This document shows positions 59,788 through 64,000 of a DNA stretch of 64,000 bases, piece after piece. The notes beneath the pieces were generated by a model. The model ran no database searches. It had not been told where the DNA came from and saw only the letters and a list, made by a program, of their open reading frames with translations. The DNA is from V1-33 sp964523105. GTDB lineage: Bacteria; Verrucomicrobiota; Verrucomicrobiia; Verrucomicrobiales; V1-33. Location of the stretch: positions 248,001 to 312,000 of the forward strand of contig CAZFZN010000002.1 of NCBI GenBank assembly GCA_964523105.1, written 5' to 3'. Each line of letters opens with the position of its first letter. The stretch's first letter is position 1. The position numbers and the translations under genes are program-made.

Positions 59788-60651
59788 ATGGGCAACATTC
59801 GCTTTGGTTCCGAAGTTTACACCTGGTTCATGCAAGGCACCGGCAAAGGCTATGACAATAAGCTCGATCACATGATCAAGGTCGCCGCACAGGCGGGCTT
59901 CACCGGCATCGAACCGATGGTGCTGCAAATCGCGGAAAGTGCCCTGGGATGCAGCCGCTACTGGCTGGGGGATTTTTGCGATCCGGCACGGCTCAAGGAC
60001 GCGCTGGCAGCTCACAAGATGACCTTGTGCGGGCTGGCCTTGATTTGCTCATGGGACGGTGAAACGGAAACCGACGCCGAACGGGAGTGCGCCGACTTCA
60101 CGATCGGCCTGTTGAAGCATTTTCCCGGTGCCATGCTGGGTACCGTGACGCTCCCCAGCGGCCGGAAAAACGACCTCCAGCGCCGCCGGCTCAATGTGGC
60201 GAGAAACGTCAATGCCGTCTCCAGGCGTGCGGCGGACCAGGGCATCAAGTGCAGCTATCACCCCAACAGTCCTCCGGCCTCCATTGTCCGCACTCAGGAG
60301 GATTACGACGTGGTCCTCAGCAGTCTCGATCCCGCGGTCACCGGCTGGACTCCGGATGTCGGACACATCGCCCGCGGCGGCATGGATGTCATCGCTACGC
60401 TTAACAAATGGGCGCATCTGGTCAATCATATCCACTACAAGGACTTCAGCGGCAACGGACCGGAGCCGTGGGCGCAAATGGGCACCGGCAAACTGGATTT
60501 TCACCGCATCACCGAATGGCTCGTGCAGCGCGATTACAGCGGCTGGATCATTTGTGAAGATGAAGCCCATGTCGCCGTAGAAGACCCTGACGGCGTAACG
60601 CTGCAGAACGGTCAGTGGTGCCGGGACAACCTGGCTCCTCTCGTGAACTGA
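59788..60651 (+). CDS. Sugar phosphate isomerase/epimerase-type TIM barrel, 287 aa
   Basis: A xylose-isomerase-like TIM-barrel protein. The opening FGSEVYTWFMQGTG and GFTGIEPM, then KCSYHPNSPP, GWTPDVGHIARGG, HIHYKDFSG and IICEDEAHV supply the His, Asp and Glu residues that bind the metal in this superfamily (Hyi, IolE, KdgF neighbours and others). I use the ATG at 59788; the frame extends 25 codons upstream but that part is not like the family. Substrate cannot be assigned. It is divergent from the prepilin operon and followed by citrate synthase 230 bp later. Confidence 0.9.
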   Translation: MGNIRFGSEVYTWFMQGTGKGYDNKLDHMIKVAAQAGFTGIEPMVLQIAESALGCSRYWLGDFCDPARLKDALAAHKMTLCGLALICSWDGETETDAERECADFTIGLLKHFPGAMLGTVTLPSGRKNDLQRRRLNVARNVNAVSRRAADQGIKCSYHPNSPPASIVRTQEDYDVVLSSLDPAVTGWTPDVGHIARGGMDVIATLNKWAHLVNHIHYKDFSGNGPEPWAQMGTGKLDFHRITEWLVQRDYSGWIICEDEAHVAVEDPDGVTLQNGQWCRDNLAPLVN

Positions 60652-60881
60652 TCCCGCCGGAGGCCGGTGTCCCTCCTCAACGGGCCGGGATTGGCATCCC
60701 GTTCACGGCAGGGATTCGTCCGGGCTCCAGGCATGAGTTTCTGCGCTCCTGCATCTGCGGCTGCCGGCTCGAACGCGGAACCGGTACGCCGCCTGCTTTG
60801 ATTTAACCGGAAAATCCATTTGAGCGCCCGGGGCCTCACGCTAAGTCACTTCCTCCCCACCCCCATTCTCCCCACTCAAAG
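60652..60881. other. Intergenic region with no recognised feature
   Basis: 230 bp between the TIM-barrel and citrate synthase genes. No ORF with coding character, tRNA-like fold, strong terminator or promoter is evident; the last 30 bp are pyrimidine-rich. Confidence 0.5.
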
Positions 60882-62009
60882 ATGTCCATGGTAGCAAAAG
60901 GTCTCGAAGGAATCGTCGCCAATGAATCCCGTCTCAGCGACGTGGATGGAGCCAACGGCAAACTCTGTTACCTCGGCTACGCCATCGAAGACCTTGTGAA
61001 GCACTGCTCGTTCGAGGAAGTCCTCTTCCTGCTTCACCGGGGAAAACTGCCCAACGCCGCGGAACTCGCCACGTTCACGACTCACCTGCGCGCCCAGCGC
61101 CTCTTGCCTGCGACCCTGCGCCAATTCATTTCGATGCTGCCGAAGGACGCCTCTCCCATGAACGTGATCCGGACCGGGGTTTCCCTGCTCGGCGTCCTCG
61201 ACAACCGCGGGGCCGACCAGGACCGGGCGCTCAATCAGGAGCGCGCCCTCGCCATCTGCGCCCAGATTCCCATCATCGTCGCCGCCTTTCACCGCCACCG
61301 TCAGGGCCTGCCGCTCCCGGAAATCCGCACCGATTTGAGCGAGGCCGCCAGCTTTCTCTGGCTCATCAACGGAGAGGAGCCGTCCAAAGACGCCGCAAAG
61401 ACGCTCGATGTCGCCTATGTGCTGCACGCCGACCACGGCATGAACGCCAGCACTTTCTCCGCGCGGGTGACCATCGCGACGCTCAGCGACATTTACTCGG
61501 CTATCACCAGCGCCATCGGCACCCTGAAAGGCCCGCTCCACGGAGGGGCCAATGAGGGCGTGATTCACATGCTCCAGGAAATCGGCAGCGAAGACAACGT
61601 GGATGCATGGGTCGAGGACAAACTGGCGAAAAAGGAGAAGATCATGGGCATCGGGCACCGCGTGTATAAAGTGCTCGATCCCCGCGCCCCCCACCTGAGG
61701 CGCATGGCCATCGAATTGACCAAAGAACTCGGTGAACCCAAATGGATTCGCATGAGCGAGCGCATCGCGGCCATCATGCTGGAGCGCAAGAAACTGAATG
61801 CCAACGTGGATTTCTACAGCGCCACGGTTTACTACAGTCTCGGTATTCCCACGGATCTGTTCACCCCGATTTTCGCCATCAGCCGCGCCGCCGGCTGGAC
61901 CGCTCAGGTGCTCGAACAGCTCGAAGATAACCGGCTTTACCGCCCCTTGACGGAATACACCGGCCCGACGCCGCCGCAGCCGATTCTGCCCATCGCCCAA
62001 CGGCCCTGA
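60882..62009 (+). CDS. gltA: Citrate synthase
   Basis: A 375-aa enzyme that condenses oxaloacetate and acetyl-CoA to citrate. The catalytic triad is visible: H220 in GPLHGGANEGV, H259 in MGIGHRVYK and D310 in ANVDFYSATVYYSLGIP. Length and N-terminus (GIVANESRLSDVDG and LCYLGYAIEDL) match the short, dimeric, Gram-positive/archaeal-type group (with 2-methylcitrate synthase relatives) rather than the ~430-aa NADH-inhibited hexamer. Specificity for citrate rather than methylcitrate is assumed, as no prp genes are nearby. Two ATGs two codons apart are possible starts. Confidence 0.95.
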   Translation: MSMVAKGLEGIVANESRLSDVDGANGKLCYLGYAIEDLVKHCSFEEVLFLLHRGKLPNAAELATFTTHLRAQRLLPATLRQFISMLPKDASPMNVIRTGVSLLGVLDNRGADQDRALNQERALAICAQIPIIVAAFHRHRQGLPLPEIRTDLSEAASFLWLINGEEPSKDAAKTLDVAYVLHADHGMNASTFSARVTIATLSDIYSAITSAIGTLKGPLHGGANEGVIHMLQEIGSEDNVDAWVEDKLAKKEKIMGIGHRVYKVLDPRAPHLRRMAIELTKELGEPKWIRMSERIAAIMLERKKLNANVDFYSATVYYSLGIPTDLFTPIFAISRAAGWTAQVLEQLEDNRLYRPLTEYTGPTPPQPILPIAQRP

Positions 62010-62068
62010 CCGGACGCTGCGAACACTGTTCCGGGGAGAGTGCAGCGGCGCGCCGCATCGCTCAAATC

Positions 62069-62974
62069 CTATCTCAGCGGCAGTTTCCCCCGGCACTTCG
62101 GCCATGAGGGGCAGCGCCACACCTGCGCCACCGGCAGCGCCCGCACCGGCTGGATTTCGTCCGCATTGAGAATGCGCGTCTCCGCCTCCAGCACTCCGCC
62201 CTCTTTCAGCGAAATGGCGCGGGCCGCGAGCAGTCCGCGGAGCACACCGCCTTTGCCCACCGTGAGTTTCCCCTGCACCGTCACATCGCCGTGGACCCGG
62301 CCGTTGACCACCATCTCCTGTGCACGAACCGGCTTGAGGAACTGCACCTCGGCACCGCTTTTCACCGTGAGGGTGCGGCAGGTAACTTTGGAATTCACCA
62401 TCCGCCGCCCCCGAATCGTGACGTCCTTTCCCTGCAATCCCGGGTCGTCTCCGGTATCATTCTGAATTTCAAGTTTCCCCCCGCAGGACGGGCACGTCGG
62501 GATGGTGTACGGGCCCACCGTCACCATGCGAAGATGATAGGACTGCTCCTCCGCGGGCATCTTCCGGATCGTCCTGAGAAATGCCTGGCCGTCGATGAGT
62601 TCCAGCGGGCGCATTCCGGCGAAGGCGCGCGCTTCCTCACTGAACTCCCCGGCGGTAATGAAAATTCCCCGTGAGGCCCCCTCCTGCAGAACCGAGTTGT
62701 AGAGTTCCTTCAGCGCCGGCGTGTCCACGTTGAGCATGGCCCACGGCGGGCACTGTACCAGCGCGTCCACCCGACCCGCTTTCAACGGATTGGTCACGGA
62801 AAGCACCACGCCGCCGTCCGGCCGGATCCACGCGATCTCGGAGGTGAATCCGGTGCGGTGCAGCATCAGCGTCACCAGTTCCTGCATGCGCTTCCAGTCG
62901 AGCTGACGCAGCAGAGGCAGGCTCCACAGAGCAGCCTCCGCCGCCGGCTGCGGGCTGGGTCGGATTTCAAGCAT
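62069..62974 (-). CDS. Mrr-like nuclease-fold / zinc-ribbon / bactofilin-like fusion protein, 301 aa
   Basis: Residues ~20-130 follow the Mrr/REase fold pattern (LDWKRMQELVTLMLHRTGF, RVDALVQCPPW, SRGIFITAGEFSEEARAFA). The catalytic QxK lysine is replaced (QCPP) and the DGGIDI block reads DGGVVLSV, so cleavage is unlikely. A zinc ribbon starts at CPSCGGKLEIQ (about 175), followed by a bactofilin-like right-handed beta-helix (about 190-275: TCRTLTVKSGAEV, MVVNGRVHGDVTVQGKLTVG) and a short CPSWPKCRGKL finger. The start at 62974 (MLEIRPSP) is preferred; an ATG at 63028 is possible. It may be a sensor or polymer-forming protein that recognises DNA ends. Confidence 0.78.
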   Translation of the reverse strand: MLEIRPSPQPAAEAALWSLPLLRQLDWKRMQELVTLMLHRTGFTSEIAWIRPDGGVVLSVTNPLKAGRVDALVQCPPWAMLNVDTPALKELYNSVLQEGASRGIFITAGEFSEEARAFAGMRPLELIDGQAFLRTIRKMPAEEQSYHLRMVTVGPYTIPTCPSCGGKLEIQNDTGDDPGLQGKDVTIRGRRMVNSKVTCRTLTVKSGAEVQFLKPVRAQEMVVNGRVHGDVTVQGKLTVGKGGVLRGLLAARAISLKEGGVLEAETRILNADEIQPVRALPVAQVWRCPSWPKCRGKLPLR

Positions 62975-63047
62975 GGCCCGTAAGTGCGGCGAAATGCAGT
63001 CCGTGCAAGCCGCGAGTCCGCAGCACACCGCAGCACCTGGCCCGCCC

Positions 63048-64000
63048 TCACTGGAGGGTTACCAGTCCGCGGAAGAACAGCCGCTGTCCCCCAGCGATGC
63101 TGACCGGAGCCTTCCAGACGACCGTCACAAAACCTCCGGGCAGCGGCGTGACGCTGAGGATTGAAATGCCGGCGGAACTCCATGTACTCAAACCGGTGCT
63201 GACCTGCGGTGTGATGAGTACATCATCGGCTTCACGGTAGGTGAGGGTAAGCGTCAGGAATCCTCCGTCCTCGCCGGCGGACGGCGGGTTGCTGTCCGCG
63301 AGGGCCGGCTGAGTGCCGAGGGCATACTCCAGCACGGCGTCCAGGCCGTCGTAATCACTGTCCTCACTGTCGGATGCGATGCCGTTGGCCGACTTCCACG
63401 CCGCGAAGCTGCTGGCAGCGGGCGACCCGCCGATGATGCCACTGCCCCGCCAGCTTTGCGGCAGCGCGTGATCGGGATTGGTGAGTGGTGCGATGAGGCA
63501 GAGGGAGAAGCCGGCGCCGTCCGCGGATTCCGGCCAGGGGGCGTTGTCGTCGAACACAAAATCGCGGATTACCGATCCGTCTCCGGCGTTGAGAATGATC
63601 TGCTCGCCCTGATTGTTGAGGCTGCCCGAGTAGATGCCGAGGACACGGGGACCGGTGCCGTAGCGGACCTGAAACGCGGCGGGGTTCTTCACAAAGACGG
63701 CCCGCTCTCCCGGCTGGAGCACTTCGTTGCCCAGCGCCGTGGTGGTGATGCCCGCGGTAAAACGAATCGCGGTCAAATCCACCGCCGCCGCAGGACTGAT
63801 GTTCATTACCTCGATGAATTCGTAGTCGTCTTTGTCAGGAGACACCGTCAGTTCCGCGGCCAGGGACGGGTTTTCCGGATGATAGTGAATTTCGCTGATG
63901 ACGAGATTCGAGGCACTGGCGGCTTCTGTGGCCACGCTGAAAAAGGCGCTCGTAAGGGCGCTCCAGACGCCGTTGTGAAAGACGCGGGACTGCACCGTGA
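63048..64000 (-). CDS. C-terminal part of an exported lamin-tail-domain protein (5' end outside window)
   Basis: The frame is open to the window edge. Just inside it comes SRVFHNGVWSALTSAFF, a short chitobiase-type linker, then a lamin-tail domain (about 30-155 of this fragment: NLVISEIHYHPENP, DDYEFIEVMNIS, VDLTAIRFT, GERAVFVKNPAAF and FDDNAPWPESADGAGFSL). A D-S-D-Y-D-G-L-D-A-V-L-E-Y-A-L-G-T tail follows that is typical of the end of verrucomicrobial secreted proteins, then a final beta domain. In this phylum such C-termini often close spore-coat CotH-like or large adhesin proteins; which one applies lies beyond the window. Confidence 0.88.
   Translation of the reverse strand, partial: TVQSRVFHNGVWSALTSAFFSVATEAASASNLVISEIHYHPENPSLAAELTVSPDKDDYEFIEVMNISPAAAVDLTAIRFTAGITTTALGNEVLQPGERAVFVKNPAAFQVRYGTGPRVLGIYSGSLNNQGEQIILNAGDGSVIRDFVFDDNAPWPESADGAGFSLCLIAPLTNPDHALPQSWRGSGIIGGSPAASSFAAWKSANGIASDSEDSDYDGLDAVLEYALGTQPALADSNPPSAGEDGGFLTLTLTYREADDVLITPQVSTGLSTWSSAGISILSVTPLPGGFVTVVWKAPVSIAGGQRLFFRGLVTLQ

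Noticed and set aside
62021..62031. GAACACTGTTC palindrome as a LexA-type SOS box
   Set aside because: The spacer is one base short of the CGAACRNRYGTTYC consensus and it lies between convergent gene ends, not in front of a gene.
1..64000. Search for tRNA, rRNA and insertion sequences in the gaps
   Set aside because: No gap showed a cloverleaf with GTTCRAnnC, rRNA-like sequence, transposase motif or matched terminal repeats with target duplication.

Overview
The window comes from a GC-rich bacterium that is very probably a member of the Verrucomicrobia (Planctomycetes-Verrucomicrobia-Chlamydiae superphylum). The reasons are a paired DUF1549/DUF1553 and DUF1501 gene set, many very large Sec-exported proteins with Ig-like, pre-peptidase, GEVED and delta-60 repeats, a prepilin-leader protein, short C-terminal domains of the 'GKTYTLERS..LVAWE' kind, and core genes (murJ, Sua5-type tsaC, rplM-rpsI, citrate synthase). 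I see no tRNA, rRNA, insertion sequence, prophage or CRISPR array. Almost none of the start codons has a Shine-Dalgarno sequence in front of it.

Layout. 1-10.9 kb: a plus-strand run of exported proteins, namely the end of one gene, a 584-aa unknown, a 537-aa fibre-like protein with exact ten-residue repeats and a C-terminal S74 self-cleaving chaperone, and a 2377-aa giant whose last ~600 residues are arranged like the C-terminus of Tc-toxin A subunits. 10.9-23.1 kb: one long minus-strand block with a GntR regulator behind a perfect 9-bp-arm palindrome, an ABC ATPase, a tandemly duplicated pair of unusual ABC permeases (four genes, translationally coupled), tsaC and murJ. 23.2-23.8 kb: a RelB-like/ParE-like toxin-antitoxin pair. 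23.8-27.5 kb: DUF1549/DUF1553 and DUF1501 genes, tail to tail.

27.5-45.1 kb: mostly secreted proteins, including a three-Ig-domain protein, a C39-like cysteine peptidase, a C-type-lectin-like protein, a propeller protein with a duplicated module, and a lysyl-oxidase-like protein followed by a PQQ-type propeller and a lipoprotein. Interspersed are rplM-rpsI (with a good terminator), a small His-rich lipoprotein and a DHDPS-superfamily aldolase. 45.3-48.0 kb: a phosphate-uptake operon with two tandem DUF47/PhoU-like genes and a PiT transporter behind a repeated upstream element. 48.1-52.4 kb: a zinc-ribbon protein, a pre-peptidase-domain protein and an exported ClpP-like serine protease.

52.4-59.5 kb: a three-gene minus-strand operon from a strong promoter: a prepilin-leader protein ending in delta-60 repeats, a VKOR/thioredoxin-like/DUF1573 membrane protein, and a 1212-aa GEVED/delta-60 surface protein whose repeats carry cysteines. 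This looks like a surface structure encoded with its own disulfide oxidase. 59.8-64 kb: a sugar-isomerase TIM barrel, citrate synthase, a fusion of a degenerate Mrr-like nuclease fold, zinc ribbon and bactofilin-like helix, and the C-terminal part of a lamin-tail-domain protein that runs out of the window. Domain calls rest on motif recognition by eye; no database search was run.
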